DNA of 64,000 bases from Simmondsia chinensis (GCA_018398585.1 JAGTTD010000020.1:21486350-21550349), one strand, 5' to 3'; positions 1 to 12,347 are shown, counted from the stretch's first letter. The notes: generated from the letters alone by a model not told the origin. Numbers and translations: made by a program.

Positions 1-234
1 TATTTTTCGATGTTGTTTGGGTAATTTGGTGCTCTAGGAATAGGATTGTTTTTCAGGATGATCACTAGGTTGAAGATAATATTTTTTTCGAGTATTAAGA
101 TGAGAACTAAGTTCTAGATAAAGGGTTCAAAATAAACTGTAAGAAACATTGAATGTATCAAGAGTTGGATTATATTGCATATGACGATGTAATTTTTGGA
201 TTCTATTGTTTTTCTAGCTTTTGCTTTAGATTGG

Positions 235-700
235 GTTTTTTCGATAATTAGTGACAAAGCCACAATATAAAATAGGCACCTCGTACAAAAAAAAAAACCT
301 AAGTCAGCTCTTATAAAAACAGATATCAAAATTGAGACAAAAACAATACAACAAGCCGATAAAATATGATTACAGGACAATTATAGGCAACAACAATCAG
401 ACGCTACATGACTACCAACCACCACCGGAGAAAATGAACTCGGAACAAGAGCTGGGGGTTTGCTGATTCGAGTTCCTTGATTTCTCTTTTAGGTTCATAT
501 ACGTTTGTGCTTCTCTTAAGTCCCGTGATCACGGTTGCACCATTTTTGTGTTGCGGATTTTTAATAACTGAGTTGGCGATCATAAAACGTATAGAATTGT
601 CAAGAACTTCAACATTTGACCAATTTCTACACATGAGAAAAATATTAACACTTGATACCATTTGGTCTACAGAATGTTCACCTACCAATAACTAGTCATT
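235..700 (-). mobile_element. 5'-truncated L1-derived element (ORF end plus 3' UTR)
   Basis: Read on the minus strand, an open frame (688-404, 94 codons) is followed by a 3' UTR ending CTAATTATCGAAAAAA, the terminal motif shared with other L1 tails in this window (8945-9175, 46852-47215). The frame ends in a basic, ORF1-like stretch and no reverse transcriptase lies between it and the tail. It is therefore a truncated or ORF2-deleted L1 copy. TSDs were not found. Confidence 0.5.
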
Positions 701-831
701 GACCCCTTCACATACTATTATTATTCCGACAAGTGTCAACAGTATATATATCATTGACAACTAATTGATCAAGACGTGGAAAAACTGTTCTTCCATATAT
801 TTTACAGAATTATTTTTGTAAAACAAACAAA

Positions 832-1086
832 AGGTTCATTTATCAGGCACTAATGCACCGGATCCCATTAGAACTTCGAAGTTAAGCGTGCCGGGGGGAG
901 AGTAGTACCGGGATGGGTGACCTCTTGGGAAGTCCTCGTGTTTCCAACCCTATAAGATTGGAGGTCCTCAGAAACAGCCTCTCGGCAGGGTTATACCCTG
1001 AAGGGGTAAGGTTGCGTACATCCATCCCCCTAGACCCTGCTTAGGCGGGAGCCCTGAAGGCACTAGGTCTGTTGTTGTTTGTTGTA
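832..1086 (+). mobile_element. 5S rRNA-headed SINE, copy 1 (subtype A)
   Basis: Positions 832-950 align along almost the whole length of plant 5S rRNA: GCACTAATGCACCGGATCCC, then AGTTAAGCGTGC, GAGAGTAGTACC and GATGGGTGACC, then GGGAAGTCCTCGTG. The head passes directly into the angiosperm SINE tail at 951-1086 (GAAACAGCCTCTCGGCAGGG, TTGCGTACATCC, GCGGGAGCCC, CACTAGGTCTGTTGTTGTTTG). This is the best preserved 5S head in the window. Flanks TTTTGTAAAA and TTTTGGTAAAA suggest a degraded TSD. It is not a 5S gene: there is no terminator T-run after the 5S part and no tandem array. Confidence 0.85.
880..929 (+). promoter_or_regulatory. 5S-type internal pol III promoter in SINE copy 1
   Basis: The A-box region (AGTTAAGCGTGC), intermediate element (GAGTAG) and C-box (GATGGGTGACC) of plant 5S genes are all present in order and with normal spacing. 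The C-box is intact. By analogy with 5S genes this would recruit TFIIIA, TFIIIC and pol III, so the element could be transcribed; that is inference. Confidence 0.65.
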
Positions 1087-1427
1087 TTTTGGTAAAAAAG
1101 TATTGTTGCAAAAAAGTAGATTGTTTTATGGCAGAAGTAGCGATAACGTGTTTATAATATTAGTGTGAGTGTTTGATTAACATTTAAAAAAAGTGTTCTC
1201 CAAAGGGACATTGATGAAAGTGCTTTTGTAATTGATATTATCTGGATACATAATTGATTTTAAAAAGTTTCTTTTATAATATGTGGGCCATTTTATGTTT
1301 TCAAATATCGGGAATAATTTTAAATTATAGAGTAAAATAAAAACAGCATTATAAGTTATTAAGAAAAAATTCTAGACCTTCAGCCTTGGAGGAAATAAGT
1401 AAAAAATAATGAGACGATAGGTACATG

Positions 1428-1635
1428 GCTGGTTCTGACATTTTCAAGACCTCAAGCGGACATTTCAAATAGGGGCTCTTTATATATAATAAAATTCTAA
1501 AAATTATAATATTAAAACTTATTACTATTAACAACTTGACTTTAAAAATATAATCCTCTAAAATTTGGGGGCCTTGAATTTCGGGGGCCCCAAGCTGATG
1601 CTTGGGTTGCTTGAGGTTATGTCCAACCCTGCATA
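1428..1635. repeat. Possible MITE remnant
   Basis: The right part (TTTCGGGGGCC ... TGCTTGGGTTGCTTG ... CCAACCCTGC) resembles the right end of the well-bounded MITE at 57278-57559 (ATTCGGGGGCC ... TTGCTTGGGTTGCTTG ... CCAGCCCT). The left end is not clear and no TSD is visible. Confidence 0.35.
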
Positions 1636-2118
1636 GGTAAATGATAAACATAAAGTTTATGGAATACCTTAATTGCGGAATGGGATTGGGACTTGTCCTA
1701 CCGCCTTGGTAAATAACCATTAGAACTGTCGTATTAACTAAGAAGGCTACAAGAATCCTCTAGTTTTCCACATCATCAGAGCCAAGAGTCGAAGATGATA
1801 ACTCTAGAAAAAGATTTGAGCATTAGGAGAGAAAGTGATTTTTTAATCAATTGAATGAATATTTACTTAATTGAGAGAAGGACTTTATTTATACGCATAA
1901 TACTCGATGCTCGTCTAGCCATTACTCCCTATGAAAAGGGTAGAAAATTCTCCCACTACATTAGTGGGATGCTCTCTACTATTCTCGACTTATGAGAAGT
2001 TATAAAATAGTGGTTGACTAAGTCAGCATCCATATATAAATAACCTAATAATTTTTTTATAAGTCGATAAGATTTCACCAAACTTTTCATATATGGGGTC
2101 GAATAATACATAAATTAA

Positions 2119-2448
2119 GGCCTCATTTAATATGCAGGAAATAGAGGCAAAAAGTAAATGGAAAATACGGATTTAAGCTCTTGTTTGATTTGCATGGAAT
2201 AGACAGAATACATAAAGTAAAAATTGCTAAATAATTTTTTATTCCTCTAAAACAAAGGAAATAACTTACCTATTCCCTCCTAGATAAGTTCTAATTTATT
2301 TGTTTTTAACTAATGCCCTAAAGGAAGTTTAATCTCTCATTCTGGCAACCAAACATGTTTGATCTATTTTCCAAGAAATTGACGTAGGAATTAAATTATC
2401 GAAAAATATAACTTTCCTTAAAAATCCAATTCACGTGTCAACCAAGCC
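2119..2448. mobile_element. PIF/Harbinger-like MITE
   Basis: Termini GGCCTCATTTAATATGC and CGTGTCAACCAAGCC are imperfect inverted repeats, flanked by TAA on both sides (2116-2118 and 2449-2451). A 3 bp TAA target duplication is typical of Tourist/Harbinger MITEs. Related elements with GGCCT...TTGGTT ends occur at 34981-35251 and 56629-56962. No coding capacity. Confidence 0.55.
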
Positions 2449-2461
2449 TAAAAAATAACAT

Positions 2462-2647
2462 CTTCAGTGTCCCAAGGGCTTCCGTCTAAGCACGGTTTAG
2501 GGGTGGACTTACGTAGTTTTTTCCGTTCAGGGTGCTATACAAGGACTTCCAAAAAGGTCACCTATCTTAATATTGCTCTTATATAAGTACGTTGAACTTT
2601 AAAATTCTAATATAATTCGGTATTTGCGTGTTGATAACCTTTTAGGT
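2462..2647 (-). mobile_element. 5S rRNA-headed SINE, copy 2 (degenerate, subtype B)
   Basis: Minus-strand order is 5S head (TTAGAATTTTAAAGTTCAACG, AAGATAGGTGACC, GGAAGTCCTTGT), then a shortened middle, then tail (ACTACGTAAG, CCCTTGGGACACTGAAG). The region between the 5S end and the tail (the GGAAACAGCC segment) is missing, so the copy carries an internal deletion. It is more diverged than the other copies and its TSD is lost. Confidence 0.65.
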
Positions 2648-3289
2648 GTGTCAGCAAATATCATTAATTGTCGTGCCCATCACGTGTTAAATAAAGCGTT
2701 TGTATTGCAACGTGACACTTTGACAAAAAGGCTCAGGTTTGTTAGCGCTGCCAAGTGGCTGCGTTTCTACGCTACTTTTATTGAGAAATTATCATGTGGC
2801 TTCGACGCGCCATAATGACGTGGTGATCCCTCATTACTTTTTATCTTTTATTTATTTTACACAATTTTTTATTTTTAATAAAAATTAAGTTATTTTTAAC
2901 TTTTTAAAAACTTTAAGTAGAAATATGTGAAATTAATTTTTTTGTCTTTTTAATCTGACATTATTTCCTAATAATTATATTTATAAAATTTTAATATTTT
3001 GTTTAAGGTTTAATTTGGATATTTTTTTAAATTTTAATATTTTGCTTATAGTTTAAGTCTTTAAAATTATGAAAAGTAGCATCTCTCTCTTCTTATTTCT
3101 AGATAGCTTTCTGATTGTGATTTAGATACACTGAAAAGAAATTTAAAAGTTATGTGGATACTATAATTTTAGCCTTCGTGATTAGTCCTGCAAAAGTTCA
3201 ATTGAATTAATTTCGAGTGAGGTAATATTTTTTTTTTTTTGAAGAACAAAGTCTTTTTATATGGTTTCATCTTCTTTAAACTTAAGTGT

Positions 3290-3965
3290 GGTGGGGTGCC
3301 TTCGGTATCTAACCATGACTCAACTTGTTATGCTGTTAACAATGTTTTCCAATTTATATATGCTCTCGGGTCCTCTCATTGACCAATGGTAAAGTAGATA
3401 TTGCGGCACCTAAAGCTCACGCCTAGCCATGGTCTCACAGGCCAACCCAGTTCTTGTACCACTATTACAACATTTGCTGATGTCAATTGAGGTGGCCATC
3501 CAGATACTCGACGTTCCACCACTAGAAATGATCTTTTCCTAGGCCCTAACCTGATCTCATGGCGAGCCAAGAAACAACTTACTATTGCCGAATTCACGAC
3601 TAAGTTTGAATATCGAGTTGTTGCTGAATGTCACTGAATCTGATATCGTATGCCGGACCTTGACTTGTGTCACACAAGTCCCTATGTTCTTTACTGTGAT
3701 ATGCTTCTGCTACTTATCTTGCAACTAACCCAATCTCCAACGACAGAAGCAAACATGATTATGTGTATTTTCACTATGTTCTAGAGAAGGTGCTAATGGA
3801 TAATCTTCAGATTCGATATAATCTTAAACCAAACAGGTGATTGATATTTTAACCAAAGGTCTTCCCACTGTTCATTTCTGCACAAATAAAGCCAATCTGC
3901 ATGTTAGTCGCCTTATCTCGGTTGAAGGGATTATATAGATCCGACTCAATCATGATTAAGTTAGC
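3290..3965 (+). pseudogene. Ty1/copia RNase H/pol 3' end remnant
   Basis: Frameshifted plus-strand translation gives copia RNase H motifs: an STTG-like stretch, FLGPNLISWRAKKQ, IA.FTTKFEYRVVAE and, near the end, the integrase/RT C-terminal phrase DILTKGLPT. Many stops and frameshifts. No LTR is recognisable on either side. The frame and divergence differ from the copia element at 4517-6860, so it is a separate, older insertion. Confidence 0.6.
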
Positions 3966-4516
3966 TTTATCTTATCATGTACTCTTTATTTTTATATATA
4001 TAATAACTAGCATCCCTGATTTGGTATGCCACAATATTTCTTAAATATTCACAGGAGGGAAAGCAATGACAGATTTAAAATTTTAGTTTCGGAGCTTGAT
4101 AAAAATTTGTGTTTGTATTTTTCTTCTGTAGTTTTTGTATCTTCAATTTTTAAATTAGTTTATTAATACTTTATTCGATATCACCGTTTTATTTCAATAC
4201 TCTTTTTAATGTATAAATCGTGAAAAGCAGTTCAATTCGAGAATACAAGTTATTAGAATTTGAACAAAGTTTGTCGGATTAACCTACAAGGTTGTTATAT
4301 CGAAAACTATGTTTATATCATACCTTCAGTATTCAATATAACGTCTATGTATGCTAGAGGATGACACATTAACATAGCAAGAACAATAATTACCTCACTG
4401 ACTTAACCAAAAAAAATGAAAAATTAACAATAATTATCTTACATTATATTTTCCGTGAAAAATAATATATTTTCTAATATATAATAGAGTAATATATTTA
4501 TCAAGATTATGTTTTT
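3966..4516. other. AT-rich spacer
   Basis: No open frame of note, no terminal repeats and no RNA gene were recognised here. Confidence 0.5.
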
Positions 4517-4856
4517 TGATGTAGCACAGATAAGAACAAATTGACACTGAAGGTTCGACAGCCTTTATTTAAACTCTTATTGCTAAAATAATTAAGAAGC
4601 AAAGGGAAAATAAAAGTTTAGGATTAGACACATCAAATGAGGTGGCCCCCTCTTGTATTTATAATGAACTCATAATTACAATATATGAAAACATATACAT
4701 ATTAATCCTACACAATATATTCTAGCCATAATATAATATATTCTAACATAATCCTATACAATATATTCTAACCATATATTCAACACAATATATTCTAACA
4801 TAATCCTATACAATATATTCTAACTATATATTCAACTGTTACCATATATTCTAACA
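4517..4856 (-). repeat. 3' LTR of the copia element
   Basis: On the minus strand it begins TGTTAGAATATATGG directly after the polypurine tract GAGGGGGGA and ends GTGCTACATCA, i.e. TG...CA, 340 bp. The 5' half is built of tandem variants of TTAGAATATATTGTATAGGA. A promoter-like TATAAATACAAG precedes the transcribed part. The matching 5' LTR is absent from the window, so no LTR age comparison is possible. Confidence 0.75.
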
Positions 4857-5083
4857 TCCCCCCTCAATCGAGGCAAGAGGTGACCAAATGCAAAGATTGT
4901 GTTTGAAAAATAAAAATAACTATCGAGGAAGGTTCTTAGTAAAAATATCAGCAAGCTGTTGTGAAGAGGGCACATGAAGGATACGAACAAGACCCATGTG
5001 AACTCTTTCATGCACAAAATGAATGTCGATCTCGATGTGTTTAGTACGAATATCCTGAATGGGATTAGTGGAGAGATAGGTTG

Positions 5084-6860
5084 CTAAAACATTGTCACAG
5101 TAGACCAGGGTTGCTTTAGAAATAGTGATGCCAAGATCACTAAGGAGAGAGCGCAGCCAACAACACTCCGAAACTGCATTGGCAACGGCGCTATATTCTG
5201 CTTCAGCATTGGAGCAAGAGACGGTGGCTGTCGTTTGGAGGACCAGGAAATAAGGTTACCACCAAAAAACATACAAAAGCCAGAGGTGGAATGACGAGTG
5301 TCAGAACAACCAGCCCAATCAACATCAAAATAGACCACAAGCTGATCAAGGGCACCGGGAGAGATAGTAAGGCCATGATTCATAGTACCTCGAACATAAC
5401 GAAGAATACGTTTGACAGCAACCCAATGAGGAAGACGAGGAGCATGCATAAACAGATACACCTGTTGCACTGCATAAGAGATATCAGGATGAGTAAAGGT
5501 TAGATACTGTAATGCCTCGACAACCAACCGATACAAGGTGACATCGGTCAGAAGCTCCCCATCAGAAGTAGAGAGTTTGGATTTGGAATTTGTGGGAGTA
5601 GCTACGGGTTTGTAGGCTAACATGTCAGTCTTCTCGAGCAAATCATGAACATTCTTGAACTAAGATAAGAATAAATCATCAGGAAGGCGAGAAATAGAGA
5701 TTCCAAGAAAGTAGTTGAGACATCTCAAATCTATCATATCAAATTCATACTGAAGATAGTGTAGTAAAGTTTGAAGGAAGGCAGTAGAGGAAGCAGTAAG
5801 AACAATATCATCCACATAAAGCAACAAAATAGCCATATCAGTCCCACATCGTAGAGTGAACATGGAAGAATCAGACTTGCAACTGTGAAAACCGATGCGA
5901 TGAAGAAAGGACGCAAAATAATTATGCCATGCACGGGGTGCTTGCTTCAGTCCGTACAATAATTTATTATGCTTGCAAACGTAATTTGGAAAATCAGAAT
6001 TCACAAAACCCGGTGACTGCTTCTTATACACTTCTTCATTCAATGTGCCATTTAAAAAGGCATTTTTAATATCAAGCTGATGAATGGACCATTTTCTTGA
6101 TGTGGCGATGGTTAAGGTAGTAAGAACAATGGCCGGTTTGACAACAGGACTAAAAGTCTTATCATAATCAATACCGTACCGTTGCGTATAACCCTGAGCA
6201 ACTAAGCGCGCCTTATAGCGCTCAATTTGACCAGTAGAAGTCTGTTTGACACGAAAAATCCATTTAGAGCCAACAACATTAGCAATACATGGTTTTGGAA
6301 CAAGTGTCCAAGTGTGGTTACGATGAAGTGTATTATATTCATCAAGCATTGCATTTTTTCAATTACCATCATTAAGTGCTTGCTTGTAGGAATAAAGAAT
6401 ATCAGTTATAGCAGAAAGAGCAACCATTGAGGGTTTGAGAAGAGGCTTAGTAATACCAGCCTTAGACCGAGTAACCATTGGATGAACTGACCGAGAAGAG
6501 GCAGGTGGCTCGGGCGGTGATGATAATGGCAGCGGCAGCGGTTGCAGTGGGGGCGTGGGCCACGTTAAGCGAGTATCAAAGGAAGGCAATGGAGGACGCG
6601 AGGGAGTCGCAGGAGTGGAGGGTGCGGGAGGTGACGCATCAAGTGGTGGTTTGAACACCTGCTGAAGGTGATGCATAGTATGCTGCGAAGTGGCCCCCAA
6701 TCGGGCTAGAGGAAAATCTGTTTCATCAAAAACAACATGTCTCGAGATAACAATTTTGTTAGTCGTGAGATTTAAGCACTTGTAGCCCTTATGGTTCGGT
6801 TGGTACCCCAAAAAGATACATAATGAGGATCGGGGTGCTAGTTTATGCAGCACAATAGCA
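5084..6860 (-). pseudogene. Ty1/copia pol (integrase end, reverse transcriptase, RNase H)
   Basis: One minus-strand frame carries the integrase C-terminus (6853-6359: IFLGYQPNHKGYKC), the reverse transcriptase (6349-5660: GSKWIFRVK, ARLVAQGYTQ, YGLKQAPRAW, LLYVDDIVLT) and RNase H (5641-5084: VYFDVDWAGC, STSGFCMFFG). The pieces are separated by two single in-frame stops: a TGA where a Trp codon is expected (..DGN-stop-KNAMLDEY) and a TAG where Gln is expected (..LFLS-stop-FKNVHDL). Both look like C-to-T decay. A frameshift near 5235 breaks RNase H. Gag, protease and the 5' LTR are missing, so it is 5'-truncated. Confidence 0.85.
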
Positions 6861-7129
6861 CTTAAGTTGGGATAACAATTTTAATAGTTAATCCTAATTC
6901 TTACAACCGAAAATTAGGAGAAAACTAATAAGCACATAAAATTCTAAAGAAACTTGAATAATTGAATGTATCAAAACCCTAGGTTTCCACTTTCTTAAAT
7001 AGAGGAGCTAATTGACCTAGAATAAAACAATAAAAATTAAAGAGCTAATTACAAAGATAAATAACAAAATCTACTAATCTAAACTAAGTTTCCTAAATGA
7101 AGTTAAATGCCACTTGGATCAAACCTCTT
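6861..7129. other. Spacer upstream of the truncated copia element
   Basis: AT-rich, with no recognised coding signal. Confidence 0.4.
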
Positions 7130-8330
7130 CTTGTCCATCTCCCATCCCGCCAAGTTCCAACTAGCCAATACCGACCCCGCAAGATCCATCCACCTCGTAA
7201 CCCGCAAAAGCTAAGGCGCAACTGCATCTCCCTGGGTTGGAGAATTCGCCCTCAGATTCTCCAACGGATCATCTAGATTATTTTCACCTAGCCATGTCCC
7301 AGGACGCTCGTCATCCATCTCACCAAGCTTGCCCAGACATGGACTGTTGACCCGACTCGCCGAAACGCAGGTTGTATCCCATCTTGCCAAGACGTGGACT
7401 GCATCATCCTCCCTGACTTGGAAAGAATTCGCCCTCAAATTTAACAATGATTCATCTAGATCATTCGTGCCAAGTCACCGGTTGGAAGTCTCAATTAGTC
7501 AACAACTTCCACAATGGCTTCCAAGACCAGTGCACAAAGCGTACAACCCTATCCATCACAATGTTGGCCAGTACGCTATGCTTGCATGTACCCCTCATAT
7601 AAACTTCCCGGGTTTCAAATTCAGTCTTCCACTCACCTTTTCGCAAAATGCAACTTTGATGGTATCCATTCTTCATACCCAACTTATTAGACACCATCAA
7701 ATTCTACAATTAGCATAGAAAGTCATCCAATCTCGGAATGGGTAATCAATATCATACCGTGATCTTACTGAGGGTCCTATTGTCAAGGCATACCCGCCAA
7801 GTCCCATCCTTTGTTGGCATCAAGATAACTAATTCGCTCTTCAATCTCTCTAATGCAACCTCTGTCGAATAGCTTCCAAACTTGGCACCTAAGATCCTCA
7901 CGCTTCGAAATGCTCATTTAGTATGGCACCTAAGATCCTGGCACCCGATTAACCAGTGTTGAATGCCTCTTGATGGCGACAAAGAACTCGGCAACCTTTC
8001 TAGGTAGACTTCCTTCGACAAATTTTCCACCTCTCTTTGTACTTCACCCTATTCCTCCTGGCACTCCTTGTCCATCAAGTTCTCACCAACTTCCTTGACG
8101 AGCATGACTCTAGTTTGGGGATTCGAGTTTTCGGCTATCACCAAACATCGTGTTCCGTCTTTTTTAGGCAACAAGACAATCTTTGTACCCTCAAACATAA
8201 AGTTGTAGGTATTTCGCCTCCATCATGGGTAGCCCCTCTGTCAAATTGCCATAGTCGTCCAAGCAACAAATGGAACGCATCCATCGTAACCACATTACAC
8301 CAAAAGTTAAGGCACCGTTGCATCATTTTT
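7130..8330 (-). pseudogene. Degenerate Ty3/gypsy pol
   Basis: On the minus strand, about 8300-8020 resembles the gag-RT linker, and 7830-7690 gives gypsy RT: KVILMPTKDGTWRVCLDNRT, then SKITVRYDIDYPF. Only about 250 bp later comes a run like the end of a gypsy polyprotein (LRANSFQVREDDAV at 7447-7400, repeated as ENLRANS). RNase H and integrase are therefore deleted. Full of stops; not functional. Confidence 0.6.
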
Positions 8331-8414
8331 ATTAGTAAAAATGTTCTTCTATTTGAATAGTTTATGTACCTAAATGAAGTATTTATTAGTAAAAATAATA
8401 GTAAAAGAAAAACA

Positions 8415-8431
8415 AAATGATTTTTATTACT
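8415..8431. repeat. Left TSD of 5S-SINE copy 3
   Basis: AAATGATTTTTATTACT is repeated exactly at 8678-8694, a perfect 17 bp duplication flanking the SINE. Confidence 0.9.
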
Positions 8432-8677
8432 TAAAAGCAATTCTCAGTGCCCCAATGGCTCCCACCCAAGCAGGATTTGAAGGGGTGGATGTACGCAGCC
8501 TTCCCCCTTTAAGGTGCTACTATGAAGAAAAGCAGTTTCCAAGAATCCCCAACCTGATAGGTGCAACACGAGGACTTCCCAGAACGTCACCCATCTTGGT
8601 ACTACTCTCGCTCAAGCACGCTTAACTTCAAAGTTCTAATAGAATCCGGTACTTGCATATTAGTACCCTCTTAGGTT
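8432..8677 (-). mobile_element. 5S rRNA-headed SINE, copy 3 (subtype B, perfect TSD)
   Basis: A 246 bp element on the minus strand. It starts AACCTAAGAGGGTAC, then the 5S body (TATTAGAACTTTGAAGTTAAG, GCGAGAGTAGTACC, AAGATGGGTGACG, GGGAAGTCCTCGTGTTGCACC), then the SINE tail (GGCTGCGTACATCCACCCC, GGGTGGGAGCC, GGGGCACTGAGAATTGC). The perfect 17 bp TSD at 8415-8431 / 8678-8694 fixes both ends and shows it moved as one unit by target-primed reverse transcription. It therefore defines the family: about 120 bp of 5S and about 120 bp of tail. Confidence 0.92.
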
Positions 8678-8944
8678 AAATGATTTTTATTACTAGTTAA
8701 TGTTATTTCAATATTAATAAGTGCTTATACAAATAATAAGTAAAAAAATAAGTGTTACTTATAATATTATTTTCATATTTCATATATGCATATAATACAT
8801 TGTTAAAATTTCAGATTAAGTCAGGTTTGGGCTACCCTTACGTTTGGAAAAGCATTTTACATTAAAGGATTTTCAATTATAAATATATTTTTTCAATAAT
8901 TTCGTTATTATATGAATAATATTGAGATTATGTATAGTTTGTTT

Positions 8945-9175
8945 GAATTTTAATTATTTTTTTTTTTTTTTTTTTTTTTGATAACTAGTGGGAGAACTCA
9001 CATTATAAAATAGGTACAGTCACAAGAGCAGGGCTCGAGGTGCATAAACCTTTAAAAAGAAAAGGGCAAAATAAGAAAGCACCAACAACAAAACAACTGC
9101 AAAGGCAGTTATTCACACCATGGTTTGGTCATGGTGTGGACTCCTGCTTCAGGCAATTACTTTATGCTTCTTTAA
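8945..9175 (-). mobile_element. L1 3' end (5'-truncated)
   Basis: On the minus strand the sequence ends ...ATGTGAGTTCTCCCACTAGTTATCAA followed by a run of more than 20 A (T-run 8948-8970 on plus). ACTAGTTATCAAAA is the L1 3' UTR ending seen elsewhere in the window. Non-coding. Confidence 0.55.
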
Positions 9176-9536
9176 ATTTGTATTACTTTCGTTGTTTTTG
9201 CTCATGAAATTGATTATTTACGATTAGAAGGTTTCTTTCCTCCCTATTAATTATAAAAATAATAATAATAATAATAGTAATCAATTAGTTTCATATTATA
9301 ATGCATTTTTCTTCCTTACCCTATGGCTAACTAGGGTGTAGGCAGTTGCCTAAGAATTCATAATTTTTCTTTTATTGACTATATTTTGGTAAAATTTGTT
9401 AAATTATAAAACTATAACATCAAGTAGTTAGTTTGTCAGTGTTCAAAAAAAAAAAATTTAAATAAATAAATAAGAGTAGCTAGTTTTTCCTGAACTAATG
9501 ACTTCATGTCTTTTGTAGGTAGATTAAATATTAAAT

Positions 9537-10168
9537 AATTTTTTAAAATAGCATATTTTGATATTTTTCTTTTTAAAATAGAACATAAAAATTTAACATT
9601 ATCAAAATAGGATACGAAAATTAAAAATTACCAAAACAGCGTGCCCAGTCAACATGTCCTTGCCACCTAAACAAGGGCATTTTGGTTAATTATTTTTTTT
9701 AAAATTAAAAAAAGAATTTTTTTTTTTATGATTGGAATAACCTTTCACCAAAATGTTTAAAAAAAAATTCATGTTGCCTAAATTTTTAGTATTATATTAT
9801 ATAGATACTATTATTCGATATATCAAAATTTTGTTATTTATCAAATTTTTAAAAATTTATTGTAAAAAAAAGGGTATATTTACTTTTATTATTGTTGTTA
9901 TATATCTAAATTTGTATGTTATACAAAAAACTTAGGCAACATTAATTTTTTTTTTTAAACATTTTGATGAAAGATTGTTCCAAAAAACTTTTTTTTTATT
10001 TTAAAAAAAATAAAATGACTAAAATACCTTTTCCTAGGTGCCAAGGGCATGCTTACTAGGTGTGCTATATTGGTAATTTTTTAATTTTTGTGTGCTATTT
10101 TAGTAATTTTATTATTTTTGCTTGCTATTTTAAGAATAAAAATGCTAAAATGTGCTATTTTAGAAAAT
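9537..10168. mobile_element. Long foldback element, copy 1
   Basis: The 632 bp unit is almost entirely one imperfect inverted repeat: AATTTTTTAAAATAGCATATTTTGATATTTTT at the left is mirrored by the complement at the right, and the shared inner block (AACATGTCCTTGCCACCTAAACAAGGGCATTTTGGT) is mirrored by AAAATACCTTTTCCTAGGTGCCAAGGGCATGC. The loop is near 9850. No coding capacity. A second copy is at 15600-16486. TSDs not resolved. Confidence 0.65.
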
Positions 10169-11639
10169 CATTCTTAAGTATTAGTAGTCTAACAGTTGAT
10201 ATATTAATATATTAATATGTTATAAAATATTTTTTAATTTAAAAATCACATATATTTAATAAAATATTCTAAACCGCAGTGCGTAAAATAGCCCCTTTAT
10301 CCAAGTTTTCTTCATTAGAAGTGTTTACGGTTCAAGTGTGGGACGAGGGGAATAATCAAAAGCCAATAGGATTACCAACAAATAATTACAAATTTAACAT
10401 CATTTTACACCATTATTTAAACTATTTCTTTTAATACATATATAAATATTTTTACTAACAAATATTTCACCAAATATATGAACTAAAATAACCAATATAT
10501 TAAATCTGAGCATACCAATAAATAATATATTATATATTAGTATCATGAGTTTTACTGTATTAATTTTTAAGTTATCAAACATTATGAAATAAATATTTGT
10601 CTAAAAAATTATATATATTTAATAAAATAATTTAAATAATAATATAAAATAATAAAAGTATGATCTATTTTGTACACTTACATATCTCTATTTAAATTAT
10701 TTTATTAAATTTATATAATATTTTAGACAAAAAAATTTAATACATCAAATTTTAGAGTAATAACGTATAATTTACATATTTTGGGGTACATTAAATGCAT
10801 ATTGACCCGGGTTCGAATGACACATGTTGGTCGTTGAGACGGTAGGTGTCAGCGCTGCCAAGTGGCCGCGTTACGGTCCAAATTTTTCTTGTTGACCAAT
10901 ATTACCCATTATTAATTAATATAGCTGAAATTTTTGCATAATAATTTATTATTTTTTTATATATTTATTTTCAAATATATATAATATTATCTTAAACTAG
11001 AGCTTCAAATTTTATTGGGTTGTTTTCATGAAAAATTTTCCTCAAAAATTAGAAAATAGAAAAATTTTATAGAAACTTAGTTTTTCAAATACAGAATAAT
11101 CGGAAAATATGTTTTTTAGTTTATTTTACTCTTTTGAAAATTTGAAACAAAAGTTTGAAATTGTTTTCCAAAATTTTTTACTTTTATGTTATGTATAAGT
11201 TTTTTCGTGTTCTCTTTTACTTTCAACTTCCCTCTCTCTCTCTTTTTTCCTTCACTCGACTCTTAATCGTTCTTTTATATTTTCACTCTCTTGCTATCAG
11301 TTCTAACCTATAACCCACAACCTACCTTTTAAGACAGAGGTTGCATAGGATGTTCAAATTAATTTTATTATATAAATTATAAAGGATCTATAATTGGCCG
11401 AGTAGGAGTTCATGTGAGATTAACTTTGTTAGAATAGAATGAAAAATATTTTCCTCCATTTAAAAAATCTTGTACTTTTTTTATCTAAAAAGATGTCATT
11501 TTTGTTATCATAAGAAATTTAAATAAATTAATTATAGAATTAGAATGAAAAAAAGACTTTAAATAAAACTTAGTCATAGTTTCACATACAATGATTTTTC
11601 TTCTTTAACCCATGGCTAAATATTTTACATTTTAGTAGT
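10169..11639. other. AT-rich spacer
   Basis: No gene recognised. A short GC-rich island at 10840-10880 (TCAGCGCTGCCAAGTGGCCG) matches 2735-2765 (TTAGCGCTGCCAAGTGGCTG), so both are probably remnants of one repeat. Confidence 0.4.
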
Positions 11640-12165
11640 AAGGTTTGGGAAAGAGATGGGTAGTGGGTTTGAGGCGGGTATCGTTTAAGTGAGATGGGCA
11701 GCGGGTATGGAGCGTGTACAGTACGGGGCAGGTACCAGTACAGTGTTGTACCTACCCAACCTCGCTTCATACCCGCCGCGCTCCGCTTTATGCCCAACAT
11801 ACCCGCTCCATTTTATATCTAATTATATGTGCATAAATTCAATTACTTAAATTATTTATCAATATTATAAAAAATATATTTAAAATTTTAAAAATACTAT
11901 TAAATAATTAATACGGGTGGGTGTGGATAATTGTTTTGTACCCATATTGGGGGGGTATGGGCTGGGTAGTGAATAGCCCGTTGGATAACCGCGGATAATG
12001 AGGGGGATATGGATATGAGTTTGTACCCGTCGAACCAATTATGGGTATCCATTTCATACCTGTAATGGGTAGTGGAGCGGGTATAGGTATAGATTTGGGG
12101 TGACGGGTACGGATATGGAAGAGGCACCCCCATACCCATCCCACCCCATTGGCATCCTTATGTAC
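11640..12165. repeat. GGGTATGGGT-rich repeat with self-complementary halves
   Basis: Motifs of the type GGGTATGG and their complements (CATACCCGC, CCCATACCC) alternate across about 500 bp, so the region can fold on itself. Open frames here (for example 11900-12144 minus) are products of the simple composition. Related composition is at 28730-28895. Confidence 0.45.
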
Positions 12166-12347
12166 CTAAAAGTTTATGGAAATAATAAAAAAACTCTCCT
12201 GATCTTTTTAATCTATTGTTTTAATATCTTAAATTTTATATGTATTAACAATACGTATGCCTTGTCCGGCAAAACCCAATGTCATAACTTGAAAAGACAA
12301 AAATTTCAATGAAAAATTGGCATCATATTTAAGTCTGAAGATTTGAA

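Noticed and set aside
832..950. 5S-like sequence read as a functional 5S rRNA gene
   Set aside because: No T-run terminator after the 5S part, no tandem array, many substitutions between copies, and a fused SINE tail with TSDs in three copies.
8432..8677. Cassandra-type TRIM (5S promoter inside an LTR)
   Set aside because: No LTR pair, no primer binding site or polypurine tract, a TTG-rich SINE end, and a long (17 bp) TSD instead of the 5 bp expected of LTR elements.
11900..12144. Overlapping open frames on the minus strand
   Set aside because: They arise from GGGTATGGG-type simple composition; no domain or start context.
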